41,089 nucleotides of DNA from Bradyrhizobium cytisi (GCF_008123515.1 NZ_VSSR01000077.1:1-41089), one strand, 5' to 3'; shown: positions 8,537 to 16,946, numbered from the stretch's first letter. Program-made: numbers and translations. Notes: generated from the sequence alone by a model not told the origin.

Positions 8537-9451
8537 CTATGTCGTCCAGATTGCCGCAGCGGCCATCGACAGGCCGCGGCGCACCGCGTCATCGGCATCG
8601 ATCGGGTTCACGTCGACCTTCAGCGCGTCAAAGGCCTGCCGGTACAGAGCCGCCAGCCGCCCGGACGCGATCAGCGTGATGCCGGCTTTCGGCATAGTGC
8701 CTGAGAGACCCGCCGCGAGCTCGACACCGATCAACGTGCCCGACAGCGTCTCACGCGCCGCCGCCGGCGTGCCGCCGAACAGCAGCTGACGCGACCGCGC
8801 ACCGAACAGGAGGTTTGCGGCGAAGGCCGGCGCCCCGTAGGCGGCTTTCACCGCCGCATTGAAGCTCGCGACATCCTCGGCCTCATCGGCGCCGGCCACC
8901 GCGAGCGACAAGATCGTCTCGCGCGATACGACGCTGAAGAGCTCACCAGTCATGAAGGTCGAAAAATGCGCGACCGTGCCGTCCTTCACCCGCACCCATT
9001 TGGAATGCGTGCCGGGCATGCAGACCAGCGCCTCGCCGGCGGGTTCCAGGCCGAGTGCGCCGAGCAATTGCGTCTCTTCGCCCCGCATCACGTCCGGCGC
9101 GGCTGTGTCGCGCTGCGCGATGCCCGGCAGGATGCGGATGTCGCGCCCTTCGCCCGGCACACGCGCGGCCTGCTTGAGGATCGCCGGCAAGGGCGCTGGC
9201 GTGTCGACGTAGCCGGCCTCGACCCAGCCGGTTTTGGCGCCGGCCATGCCGCAGACCAGCACCGGCAGATGATCCGGCGCGGCAACCGCCGCCAGGTGCG
9301 ATTGCAGCACGCCGGGAAAGCCGGTCCTGGCGGCCGCCATCATGCCCTCGTCGCTGCGGCGCTCGGCCAGCACGTGACCTGCGCGATCGACCAGCCAGAG
9401 CCGAAAGCTGCTGGTGCCCCAGTCCACCGCGACAAAAGCGGGTTCGGTCAT
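8537..9451 (-). CDS. dgoK: 2-dehydro-3-deoxygalactonokinase
   Basis: A 304-residue sugar-acid kinase that phosphorylates 2-keto-3-deoxygalactonate before the DgoA aldolase. The N-terminal phosphate loop of the ASKHA-type fold is VAVDWGTSSFRLWLVD; other family blocks are VCGMAGAKTGWVEAGY, GEETQLLGAL and CMPGTHSKWVRV. The ATG at 9451 precedes MTEPAFVAVDWGTS; the frame runs open further upstream but that part is unlike the family. Its start is followed upstream by an 11-base tandem direct repeat. Galactonate dehydratase and a transporter are not in the window. Confidence 0.9.
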   Translation of the reverse strand: MTEPAFVAVDWGTSSFRLWLVDRAGHVLAERRSDEGMMAAARTGFPGVLQSHLAAVAAPDHLPVLVCGMAGAKTGWVEAGYVDTPAPLPAILKQAARVPGEGRDIRILPGIAQRDTAAPDVMRGEETQLLGALGLEPAGEALVCMPGTHSKWVRVKDGTVAHFSTFMTGELFSVVSRETILSLAVAGADEAEDVASFNAAVKAAYGAPAFAANLLFGARSRQLLFGGTPAAARETLSGTLIGVELAAGLSGTMPKAGITLIASGRLAALYRQAFDALKVDVNPIDADDAVRRGLSMAAAAIWTT

Positions 9452-9462
9452 TTCGAATCGTA

Positions 9463-9484
9463 TCCCTTGGTCTTCCCTTGGTCT
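9463..9484 (-). repeat. 11-bp tandem direct repeat in front of dgoK
   Basis: TCCCTTGGTCT occurs twice head to tail (9463-9473 and 9474-9484), 12 to 33 bases upstream of the dgoK ATG. Paired direct repeats this close to a start may be a regulator site or a chance duplication; no pathway regulator gene adjoins the operon. A short inverted repeat (GTCTCA 9481-9486, TGAGAC 9512-9517) overlaps its end. Confidence 0.4.
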
Positions 9485-9555
9485 CACGGCCAAGACGTCG
9501 TCTCGCGACAATGAGACGGGCGCTTCGCAAATCTGCCCCGGGATATCGGCAATTG

Positions 9556-9593
9556 GTGCCCCAAACCAGCCTTTTCTCGCAGGTCTGGGGCAC
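9556..9593. promoter_or_regulatory. Inverted repeat, candidate activator site for the sigma-54 promoter
   Basis: Two 12-base arms, GTGCCCCAAACC (9556-9567) and GGTCTGGGGCAC (9582-9593), form an inverted repeat with one mismatch and a 14-base spacer. The right arm ends ten bases before the -24 element of the sigma-54-type promoter at 9603. A palindrome beside such a promoter is what an enhancer-binding activator would use, and one is encoded at 11562-13412. It is closer to the promoter than most such sites, so binding is inference. It could also form a hairpin. Confidence 0.55.
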
Positions 9594-9602
9594 GGCCCAC
9601 GC

Positions 9603-9618
9603 TGGCACACCGCTTGCT
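9603..9618 (+). promoter_or_regulatory. Sigma-54 (RpoN) -24/-12 promoter
   Basis: TGGCAC (9603-9608), five bases, then TTGCT (9614-9618): a complete match to the RpoN consensus with the invariant GG and GC exactly ten bases apart. Transcription would start near 9629, leaving a leader of about 55 bases before the monooxygenase ATG at 9684, which has its own AGGAAA site. The only sigma-54-dependent activator in the window converges on the end of the same operon, which supports the call. Confidence 0.8.
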
Positions 9619-9683
9619 GAAGCTGTTCTTGTTTACGTCCCGGAACGCGCAGCAAGACGCGTCAACATCAGATGAGGAAACCC

Positions 9684-10781
9684 ATGGAGATCGGCTATTT
9701 CACGATGCCTTCGCACCCGCCGGAGTGTGGCCTGAAGGAAGGAAACGACTGGGACCTGCAGACCCTGCGCTGGCTCGACGAGCTCGGCTATCAGGAGGCC
9801 TGGGTCGGCGAGCATCACACTGCGCCGTGGGAACCCAATCCCACCCCGGACCTTCTGATCGCGCAGGCGCTGATGCAGACCAAGAATATCCGCATCGGCC
9901 CGGGCGGCTTCCTGCTGCCCTATCACCACCCGGCCGAGCTCGCCAACCGCGTCGCGATGCTGGACCACCTCTCCGAGGGCCGGCTCAATTTCGGCGTCGC
10001 GGCGAGCGGCCTGCCGAGCGACTGGGCGATGTTCAACGTCGACGGCATGAGCGGGCAGAACCGCGACATGACCCGCGAGGCGCTGGAGATCATCCTGAAG
10101 CTGTGGTCCGATCCCGCGCCCTTCACCTACAAGGGCAAATTCTGGACGGTGACCAAGCCGGACACGATGTTCGATTTCCTCAAGCCCCACATCAAGCCGT
10201 TGCAGGCGCCGCATCCGCCGATCGGCGTTGCCGGGCTGTCGAAGAACTCGGATACGCTCAAGCTCGCGGGCGAGCGCGGCTTCATCCCGATGAGCCTCAA
10301 CCTCAACCCGGCCTATGTCGGCAGCCATTGGGATTCGGTCGAGATTGGCGCTGCCAAGACCGGACGCAAGCCGAACCGCGCGGACTGGCGTCTGGTGCGT
10401 GAGGTGTTCGTCGCCGACACCGACGAGGAGGCCTGGAAGCTCTCGACCGGCGACATGATGGGCCGGATGATGCACGAGTACTTCCTGCCGCTGCTCGGCC
10501 ATTTCGGCTTCAAGGATTATCTGAAGCACGCGCCCGACGTGCCCGATAGCGACGTCACCGTCGAATATTGCGCCAAGCGGAACTGGGTCGTCGGCTCGCC
10601 CGCGACGGTCGCCGAGAAGATCGAGAAGATCTACGACGAGGTCGGCGGCTTCGGCGTGCTGCTGGTGTTTGGCTTCGACTACAAGCACAAGCCGGAAGCC
10701 TGGCACCACTCGCTCTCGTTGCTCAAGAACGAGGTGATGCCGCGCCTGAAGCATCTCGGCTCCGCGAAGAAGGCGGCTTGA
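9684..10781 (+). CDS. LLM-class flavin-dependent monooxygenase (luciferase-like)
   Basis: A 365-residue bacterial-luciferase-family TIM barrel that would use reduced FMN and O2 to oxidise an organic substrate. Family marks are MEIGYFTMPSHPP, the EHH triplet in VGEHHTAPWEPNP, the GPGGFLLPYHHP and NRVAMLDHLSEGRLNFGVAASG blocks, and a C-terminal GSPATVAEKI. It resembles limonene 1,2-monooxygenase (LimB)-type enzymes in general layout, but the substrate cannot be read from sequence. ATG 9684 has an AGGAAA site; ATG 9672 is an alternative. A dedicated flavin reductase follows 57 bases later, making a two-component system under the sigma-54-type promoter at 9603. Confidence 0.85.
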   Translation: MEIGYFTMPSHPPECGLKEGNDWDLQTLRWLDELGYQEAWVGEHHTAPWEPNPTPDLLIAQALMQTKNIRIGPGGFLLPYHHPAELANRVAMLDHLSEGRLNFGVAASGLPSDWAMFNVDGMSGQNRDMTREALEIILKLWSDPAPFTYKGKFWTVTKPDTMFDFLKPHIKPLQAPHPPIGVAGLSKNSDTLKLAGERGFIPMSLNLNPAYVGSHWDSVEIGAAKTGRKPNRADWRLVREVFVADTDEEAWKLSTGDMMGRMMHEYFLPLLGHFGFKDYLKHAPDVPDSDVTVEYCAKRNWVVGSPATVAEKIEKIYDEVGGFGVLLVFGFDYKHKPEAWHHSLSLLKNEVMPRLKHLGSAKKAA

Positions 10782-10784
10782 CCG

Positions 10785-10820
10785 AATGCGGGTGCGGCGC
10801 GAACCTGCCGCACCCGTATT
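10785..10820 (+). other. Strong hairpin between the monooxygenase and flavin reductase genes
   Basis: CGGGTGCGGC (10789-10798) pairs fully with GCCGCACCCG (10807-10816), and the stem extends outward by weaker A-T and G-T pairs, around an 8-base loop. There is no downstream T run, so it is not a typical terminator. It ends a few bases before the GGAG ribosome site of the flavin reductase. It could stabilise the upstream mRNA, lower read-through or influence translation of the second gene. Confidence 0.6.
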
Positions 10821-10838
10821 CAATTCGGAGATTTTCGC

Positions 10839-11393
10839 GTGAGCGTCGACGCCAAGGATTTCAAGCAGGCGATGCGCCAATGCGCCGGCGCCGTCGCGCT
10901 TGTCACGGTCGGCTCCGAGCACGGCAAGCGCTCGGGATTGACGGTGACTTCGGCCTGCTCGCTGTCGGATAATCCGCCCTCGCTGATCGTCTGCGTCAAC
11001 CGCAACGCCAGCGCGCATGGGCGCATCCGCGAGGAAGGTGCGTTCGCGATCAACTTCCTGCACGAAGACCACGCGCTGCTGGCGCTGACCTTCAGCGGCC
11101 AGAAGGGCATCAATGGCGACGACCGCTTTGCGTTCGGCCAGTGGACACGCGGAGCAACCGGGGCACCGGTGCTGACGGATGCGGTGGCCGCGTTCGACTG
11201 CGTGCTGACGCAGGAATTCGAGACCAGGACGCATTCGATCTTCGTCGGCGAGGTGCGCGGCGCGACGCATTCCGACGGGGCCTCGCCTCTGGTCTATCTG
11301 CGCAGCAGTTTCCACAGCCCGCACGAAATCCGCGGCACAGTTTCAGTCGGCGACCTTGATTCGCGGCATCTGAGCTGGAGCGATTTTTCGTAG
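10839..11393 (+). CDS. Flavin reductase family protein
   Basis: A 184-residue FMN-binding split-barrel protein of the DIM6/NTAB type, which reduces FMN with NAD(P)H for a partner oxygenase. Recognisable blocks are FKQAMRQCAGAVALVTVG, GLTVTSACSLSDNPPSLIVCVN (flavin contact), FAINFLHEDH and the C-terminal PLVYLRSSFH. The start is a GTG with CGGAG upstream. It directly follows the luciferase-like monooxygenase and so very likely supplies its reduced flavin. Downstream lies only a palindromic repeat before the convergent regulator gene. Confidence 0.88.
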   Translation: MSVDAKDFKQAMRQCAGAVALVTVGSEHGKRSGLTVTSACSLSDNPPSLIVCVNRNASAHGRIREEGAFAINFLHEDHALLALTFSGQKGINGDDRFAFGQWTRGATGAPVLTDAVAAFDCVLTQEFETRTHSIFVGEVRGATHSDGASPLVYLRSSFHSPHEIRGTVSVGDLDSRHLSWSDFS

Positions 11394-11400
11394 TGTCTTC

Positions 11401-11550
11401 CCTTCTCCCCTTGTGGGAGAAGGTGGCGCGAAGCGCCGGATGAGGGGTATCTCTCCGCGCACACAAGTGGCGATGTGAATTCGCGGAGCCAGACCCCTCA
11501 CCCGTCTCGCCGCTGCGCGGCGAGCCACCCTCTCCCACAAGGGGAGAGGG
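11401..11550. repeat. Paired intergenic palindrome (rhizobial REP-like element)
   Basis: A left unit (CCTTCTCCCCTTGTGGGAGA at 11401-11420, running to GATGAGGGGT at 11448) and an inverted right unit (CCCCTCACCCG... to CTCTCCCACAAGGGGAGAGG, about 11494-11549) face each other across about 45 bases. From memory, this CTCCCCTTGTGGGAG...GGGTGAGGGG sequence is very common between genes in rhizobial genomes. It lies exactly between two convergent genes and may act as a two-way mRNA end. Confidence 0.8.
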
Positions 11551-11561
11551 AAAGAAAAGCG

Positions 11562-13412
11562 CTATTGCGCGGTCTCGATCTTCAGCTGCTTGATCTTGCG
11601 ATACAGCGTCGCGCGGCTGAGCTTCAACGCGCGTGCCGCTTCGGTGACGCGGCCGCCATGCTTGCGCAGCGCCTGGACGATCGTCGCGCGTTCGGCCGCT
11701 TGGAGATCCGTCTCCGCGGCCCTTCCGCCAAACGGCGGCAGGTCGAGATCAGCGTCGGTGATGACGCCCTCCTCCGCCGTGCAGCCGGCGAGCCGCAGCA
11801 CGTGGCGGAGCTGGCGCATATTGCCGGGGTAGGGATAGGCCGACAGCAGCGACCAGGCTTCCGGCGACAGCCTGCAGTCCGGCGCCTCCTCGCGCGCGAT
11901 CTGGCGGATGATGTCATCCCGGTCGGCGCGCTCGCGTAGCGCCGGCAGCCGCACCTCCATGCCGCGCAAGCGGAAATAGAGGTCGGCGCGGAAGGCGCCC
12001 TGCTCGGCCATGCGGCCGAGATCGCGATGGGTCGCGCTGATCAATCGGATATCCACCGGCACCGGCTTGAGCGCACCGAGCGGCCAGACCTCGCGATTCT
12101 CCAGCACGCGCAAGAGCCGCGTCTGCAGCGCGATCGGCATGTCGCCGATCTCATCCAGGAACAGCGTACCGCCGTCGGCCTGCACGATCAGGCCCTTCGA
12201 GCCGTCGCGGCGTGCGCCGGTGAAGGCGCCGGCCTCGTAGCCGAACAGCTCGGCGTCGATCAGGCTCTCCGGCATCGCCGCGCAGTTCAGTGCAACGTAG
12301 TTGTTGCGGGCACGGTTGCTCGCGGCATGAATCGCGCGCGCGAACACATCCTTGCCGACGCCGGTCTCGCCATGCAGCAGCACCGGCAGATTGTGATCGC
12401 CGATGCTCCTCAGCCGCTTCATGCTTTTGACCAGGCCGGGATCATTGCCTGCTAGCCGATGCAACGCGTCGAACCGATCGACGGACGCATCACGGCGCAG
12501 CGTCGAGGATTTTGCACGCAGCGGCGGCGCAACATGGCCCTGGCCCAAAGGGCGGCCATCGGCGCGGCGGAGCTCGACGATCTCGTCCGCATGGCGCGAA
12601 TGGTCGATCTTGACGTAGCGCGACAGATCGATGCCGGATGCAATCAGGCCATCGGTCAGGCCCAGCAAGGCACGCGCCGATCGGCAGGCGCCGACGATGC
12701 GGCGATCGTCATCATAGGCGAGCAGGCCGCTGCCGCCATCGCCCGGCACAGTCGCGATCCACGCATTGCGGAAATGATCGCGGAAGATCGCGCCCTCCAT
12801 GCGCCGCGTCGCCTCCATCGTCACCGCAAGTGCAAGCTGATGCGCGGCGCGTTCGAGATCCTCGCGGCAGGAGGTGATGTTAACGGCGCCGGCGAGGCGC
12901 CCGGCCTGATCGAACAGCGGAGCCACCGCGCAGGAGAACATGTGCCACTGTGCACGAAAATGCTCATCGCGATGCACCAGGATCGGCTTCCGCTCTGCGA
13001 GCGCGGTACCGAGCCCGTTGGTGCCCTCAAACGTCTCGGCAAAGTTCGAGCCGGTGTAGATCTTCCAGTCCATGAACATCCGCGCGTCGGCCTCGCCTGG
13101 CAGACGACTGAACAGCATGGTCGCATTCGCGTCAGCGAGATTGACGCAATAGCCGGCATCGCGCAGCACCCGGGCGAGATCGTCGAGCTCGGGCGTGAGC
13201 AGCCTGATGGTCTGTTCCAAGGGCTCGGCGACGTGACGGACTTCGGCTTCAGTGAGCGTCTGCGGCGGGCCCTGGCGGGCGGGATCGAGCTTGTGGCTGA
13301 TCAGGCAGCGCCGCCAGGAGGTCGCGATCCGCGACTCCGCGTCGACGTCAGCCGCATGATTGGCCACGGACAAGACACGGGCGACATGATTCGAGGCCGA
13401 AAGGCTGGCCAT
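11562..13412 (-). CDS. Sigma-54-dependent transcriptional activator, AcoR type (GAF-AAA-Fis)
   Basis: A 616-residue enhancer-binding protein. Order: an N-terminal GAF-like sensor (about 60-210, including TNGLGTALAERKPILVHRDEHF, typical of AcoR-type regulators), a linker, a sigma-54 AAA+ core with Walker A GETGVGKD (about 348-355), the sigma-54 contact loop GAFTGA (about 395-400) and Walker B GTLFLDE, then a Fis-type helix-turn-helix (GGRVTEAARALKLSRATLYRKIK) at the C-terminus. Small molecules probably bind the GAF part. ATG 13412 has GGTGGAG upstream; a GTG at 13427 is possible. It converges on the monooxygenase/flavin reductase operon, whose sigma-54-type promoter it most likely drives. Confidence 0.92.
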   Translation of the reverse strand: MASLSASNHVARVLSVANHAADVDAESRIATSWRRCLISHKLDPARQGPPQTLTEAEVRHVAEPLEQTIRLLTPELDDLARVLRDAGYCVNLADANATMLFSRLPGEADARMFMDWKIYTGSNFAETFEGTNGLGTALAERKPILVHRDEHFRAQWHMFSCAVAPLFDQAGRLAGAVNITSCREDLERAAHQLALAVTMEATRRMEGAIFRDHFRNAWIATVPGDGGSGLLAYDDDRRIVGACRSARALLGLTDGLIASGIDLSRYVKIDHSRHADEIVELRRADGRPLGQGHVAPPLRAKSSTLRRDASVDRFDALHRLAGNDPGLVKSMKRLRSIGDHNLPVLLHGETGVGKDVFARAIHAASNRARNNYVALNCAAMPESLIDAELFGYEAGAFTGARRDGSKGLIVQADGGTLFLDEIGDMPIALQTRLLRVLENREVWPLGALKPVPVDIRLISATHRDLGRMAEQGAFRADLYFRLRGMEVRLPALRERADRDDIIRQIAREEAPDCRLSPEAWSLLSAYPYPGNMRQLRHVLRLAGCTAEEGVITDADLDLPPFGGRAAETDLQAAERATIVQALRKHGGRVTEAARALKLSRATLYRKIKQLKIETAQ

Positions 13413-13506
13413 CGCGGACGTCTCCACCCTGTATTATTGTGCAAAGTCTGGCACCACAGGCGGGGATGTCAATCCGGAACCGGGACGACCCAACGGCGCA
13501 CATCGC

Positions 13507-13593
13507 CGTCATGGCCGGGCTTGTCCCGGCCATCCACGCCTCTGCCGCGCATGCGAAGGAACGTGGATGCCCGGGACAAGCCCGGGCATGACG
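13507..13593. repeat. Long imperfect palindrome, dispersed repeat type
   Basis: Two 32-base arms (13507-13538 and 13562-13593) are reverse complements with only two mismatches, around a 23-base centre. The core of each arm, GGGCTTGTCCCGG or its complement, is itself a short hairpin. I recall this sequence as frequent between Bradyrhizobium genes. It fills much of the 228-base gap between the sigma-54 activator and the carboxylase; the rest of 13413-13640 shows nothing I can name. Confidence 0.8.
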
Positions 13594-13640
13594 ACGTGGA
13601 AGCAGATTGTCTCAAGCGACTCTGATTTGCTGCACCGCCG

Positions 13641-16600
13641 TCACCACGTGTCGATACACGGCCGCTTCTTCTCCGTCCGCACCGGCGGCTTGGGCACCGA
13701 ACGGAGCCCCGCCATGATCCAGCGCCGCGTCTCGGCGGGGTCGATCACGTTGTCGATCTCGAACACCGAGGCGATCGAGACCGCCTTGCCGTTGGCGTAG
13801 AGCTCGGCGACCTTGTTGCGGTAATAGGTCTCGCGCTCCTCGGGATCGGCGATCGCCTCCATCTCCTTGCGGAAGCCGAGGCGAACATAGCCCTCCAGCC
13901 CCATGCCGCCGAACTCGCCGGTCGGCCAGGCCGCCGTGAAGAACGAGGCGTGGAAGCCGCCGCCGATCATCGACTGCGCGCCGAGGCCGTAGCCCTTGCG
14001 CAGCACGATGCCGAACAGCGGCACGGTGAGGCTCGCACCCGTCACGAACATGCGCGAGACGTGGCGCACGATCGCAGTCTTCTCGGCTTCCGGGCCAACC
14101 ATGAAGCCGGGCGTGTCGCACAGCGAGACGATCGGCAGATCGAAGGCGTCGCAGAGCTGGAGGAAGCGCGCGGCCTTGTCGCCGGCATCGGCATCGATCG
14201 CTCCGCCGAGATGGCGCGGATTGTTGGCGATCAGGCCGAACGGCTTGCCTTCGATGCGGATCAGGGCGGTGATCATGCCGACGCCGTAGTCGCGGCGCAG
14301 CTCCAGCACGGAATCCTTGTCCGCGACGAGATCGATCACGCCGCGGATGTCGTAGACGCGCAAGCGGTTCTCAGGAATGGCACGGCGGAGCAGGCGCTGG
14401 TCGGCCGCCTGCCACTCCGTTACCGCGCCCTGGAAGTAGGACAGGTATTTCTGCGCGACGGATGTCGCCTCTTCTTCGTCCTCAACCACGATGTCGATGA
14501 CGCCGTTCGGCGACTGGAACGAGACCGGACCGACCTCGGCCGGGTGATAGACGCCGAGCCCGCCGCCCTCGATCATCGCAGGACCACCCATGCCGATCGA
14601 GGCGTTCTTGGTGGCGATGATGACATCGCAACAGCCGAGCATCGCGGCGTTGCCAGCGAAGCAATAGCCGGAGACCACGCCGATGACAGGCACGAGACCG
14701 GAGAGCCTTGCGAACTGCACGAAGGATGGGCCGTCGAGGCCGGTCATGCCGAGCCGGTCGGTGTCGCCCGGACGGCCGCCGCCGCCCTCGGCATAAAACA
14801 CCAGCGGCACGCGCCAGTCTTCCGCCAGCGTCAGCATGCGGTCGATCTTCTTGTGGTTCATGTGACCCTGCGTGCCCGCGAGCACGGTGTAGTCATAGGC
14901 CATGACAATGCAGCGCGCGGCATCACCGCCGAACTTCTCGGCGTTGACGGTGGCAACGCCCATGACGAGGCCGTCGGCCGGGGTGTTCTTGATGAGATCG
15001 TCGAGCTTGCGACGACGCCGCTGGGCGGCAATGGCGAGGCTGCCATATTCCATGAACGAGCCGTCGTCGACGAGCTGCGCGACGTTCTCGCGCGCGGTGC
15101 GCTGATTGGTGTTGCGGCGGCGCTCGACCGAGGCCGGGCGGTTCGCATCGAGCGTGTTGGCCTGGCGCGCGATCAGCTCGGCGAGATCAGGGCGGATGTG
15201 GTCGAGATCGACATCGGCTTCGACCGCCGACGCATCCGCGGCGACGTCGAGCGGCTCTATATAGAGGATCGCCTCGCCATGCAGCAGCGTGACGCCGTCG
15301 CCGGCCGCGAGCTTCATGACGCGGCCGCCCTGTTCGGCCATCACCAGATGCTCCATCTTCATGGACTCGATCACGGCGAGCTGCTGCCCCGGGCGCACGA
15401 TCTCGCCTTCCTTCACCTGGATGGTGACGATGGTGCCTTGCAAGGGCGCGGCGACCATCACCGTACCCTCTGGCACGATCTGCGCGACGTGGGTCTCGGC
15501 GGCGTGAGCGCCGCCTCGCTCGGCCGCAGCAAAATAGAGCGGCTTGGCCACGCCATCGGCCGCCTCGACCAGCTTTGCGACATTGCGATCGATGAAGTCG
15601 GTCGCAATGTGATTGGTCTGGAAATCCGGGTGCGCCAGCACTGCCTGGAGGAAGGCGATGTTGGTGACGACGCCGTCGATCCGGAACTCCCGTAGGGCAC
15701 GCGACGCCTTAGCGACGACATCGTGCCAAGCTTCACCCGGCGTATGCACGATGACCTTGGCCAGCAGGGAGTCGAACGCCGCGCTGGTCTTGTAGCCGGC
15801 ATAGCCAAAACTATCGACGCGGACGCCCGGCCCTGACGGCGGCTCGAACACGGCGAGCACGCCGCCGGTCGGATGCGTCGCGCCGGTCTCGTCCAGCGTC
15901 TCCATGTTGACGCGGAGCTGCATGGCATAGCCGCGGGGCTTCGGAATTGAGCCCTGCGCCAGACCGAGCGAGGCCAATGTGCTGCCTGCAGCAATCGCAA
16001 GCTGGGCGCGGACGAGATCGAGGCCGAGCACCTCTTCCGTCACGGTGTGCTCGACCTGGAGCCGCGGATTGGCCTCGATGAAGGCAAAGCTGTCCTCGGC
16101 CGTGCCGTCGACCAGGAATTCGAAAGTCCCGAGATTGTCATAAGCCGCCGCCGTCGCGAGCTGCCTGGCTGCCTCGATGATGCGACCGCGCAAGCCCTCG
16201 CTGAGCGACGGGCTCGGCGCGACCTCGATCAACTTCTGGTGCCGGCGCTGAATGGTGCATTCGCGCTCCCAGAGATGAGAGATCGCGCCGTGGCGGTCGC
16301 CGATGATCTGTACCTCGATATGGCGCGCCTGCCGGATCAGCCGCTCGGCATAGACGCCGTCATAGCCGAACGCCGCCTTGGCCTCGGACTGGCAGCGCGC
16401 ATAGGCTTCCGCGAGATCGGCTGCGTTCTCGACAACACGCATGCCGCGGCCGCCGCCGCCGGCCATCGCCTTGATCACGATCGCCGCGTTGCTGCCGAGC
16501 GAGGTGAAGAACGCCGTGATCTCGTCGAGCGACGACGGACCGCTGGTGCCCGCAATGATCGGCACGCCGCAGCGTTTTGCCAGTTGCCGTGCCGCGACCT

Positions 16601-16946
16601 TGTCGCCGAACAGTTCGAGCGCTGCCGGCTTAGGCCCGACAAAGACGATGCCCGCGTCCGCGCAGGCCTTGGCGAACGCGGCATTCTCGCTCAGAAAACC
16701 ATAGCCGGGATGCACGGCATCGCAGGAGGCAGCCTTCGCCGCCTTCACCACCGCTTCGATGTCGAGATAGGCCCGCGCACCGCGGCCGGAAATTTCCGCC
16801 GCCTGGTCGGCCACGCGCACATGCAGCGACAGCGCATCGTCGGCCGGGTGGATCGCGACCGTGGCAATGCCGGCATCGGCCGCTGCGCGCGCGATGCGGA
16901 TGGCAATCTCGCCGCGATTGGCGATCAGGAGTTTTTTGAACGACAT
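13641..16946 (-). CDS. Single-chain biotin-dependent acyl-CoA carboxylase
   Basis: A 1101-residue enzyme carrying all parts of an acyl-CoA carboxylase in one chain. Residues about 1-460 are biotin carboxylase (LLIANRGEIAIRI, HPGYGFLSEN, the ATP loop MAGGGGRGMR at 161-170, then EANPRLQVEHTVTE). A biotin carrier domain (about 495-570) has the biotinylation site ESMKMEH, Lys530. The carboxyltransferase runs from about 600 to the end (NHKKIDRMLTLAEDWRVP, GYCFAGNAAMLG, DTPGFMVGPEAEK, MIGGGF). This layout matches the long-chain acyl-CoA carboxylases known from some actinobacteria and alphaproteobacteria; propionyl- and methylcrotonyl-CoA carboxylases usually use two subunits. It makes a carboxylated acyl-CoA with ATP and bicarbonate. 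Substrate unknown. A TTGACG box lies upstream, but no clear promoter. Confidence 0.9.
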   Translation of the reverse strand: MSFKKLLIANRGEIAIRIARAAADAGIATVAIHPADDALSLHVRVADQAAEISGRGARAYLDIEAVVKAAKAASCDAVHPGYGFLSENAAFAKACADAGIVFVGPKPAALELFGDKVAARQLAKRCGVPIIAGTSGPSSLDEITAFFTSLGSNAAIVIKAMAGGGGRGMRVVENAADLAEAYARCQSEAKAAFGYDGVYAERLIRQARHIEVQIIGDRHGAISHLWERECTIQRRHQKLIEVAPSPSLSEGLRGRIIEAARQLATAAAYDNLGTFEFLVDGTAEDSFAFIEANPRLQVEHTVTEEVLGLDLVRAQLAIAAGSTLASLGLAQGSIPKPRGYAMQLRVNMETLDETGATHPTGGVLAVFEPPSGPGVRVDSFGYAGYKTSAAFDSLLAKVIVHTPGEAWHDVVAKASRALREFRIDGVVTNIAFLQAVLAHPDFQTNHIATDFIDRNVAKLVEAADGVAKPLYFAAAERGGAHAAETHVAQIVPEGTVMVAAPLQGTIVTIQVKEGEIVRPGQQLAVIESMKMEHLVMAEQGGRVMKLAAGDGVTLLHGEAILYIEPLDVAADASAVEADVDLDHIRPDLAELIARQANTLDANRPASVERRRNTNQRTARENVAQLVDDGSFMEYGSLAIAAQRRRRKLDDLIKNTPADGLVMGVATVNAEKFGGDAARCIVMAYDYTVLAGTQGHMNHKKIDRMLTLAEDWRVPLVFYAEGGGGRPGDTDRLGMTGLDGPSFVQFARLSGLVPVIGVVSGYCFAGNAAMLGCCDVIIATKNASIGMGGPAMIEGGGLGVYHPAEVGPVSFQSPNGVIDIVVEDEEEATSVAQKYLSYFQGAVTEWQAADQRLLRRAIPENRLRVYDIRGVIDLVADKDSVLELRRDYGVGMITALIRIEGKPFGLIANNPRHLGGAIDADAGDKAARFLQLCDAFDLPIVSLCDTPGFMVGPEAEKTAIVRHVSRMFVTGASLTVPLFGIVLRKGYGLGAQSMIGGGFHASFFTAAWPTGEFGGMGLEGYVRLGFRKEMEAIADPEERETYYRNKVAELYANGKAVSIASVFEIDNVIDPAETRRWIMAGLRSVPKPPVRTEKKRPCIDTW

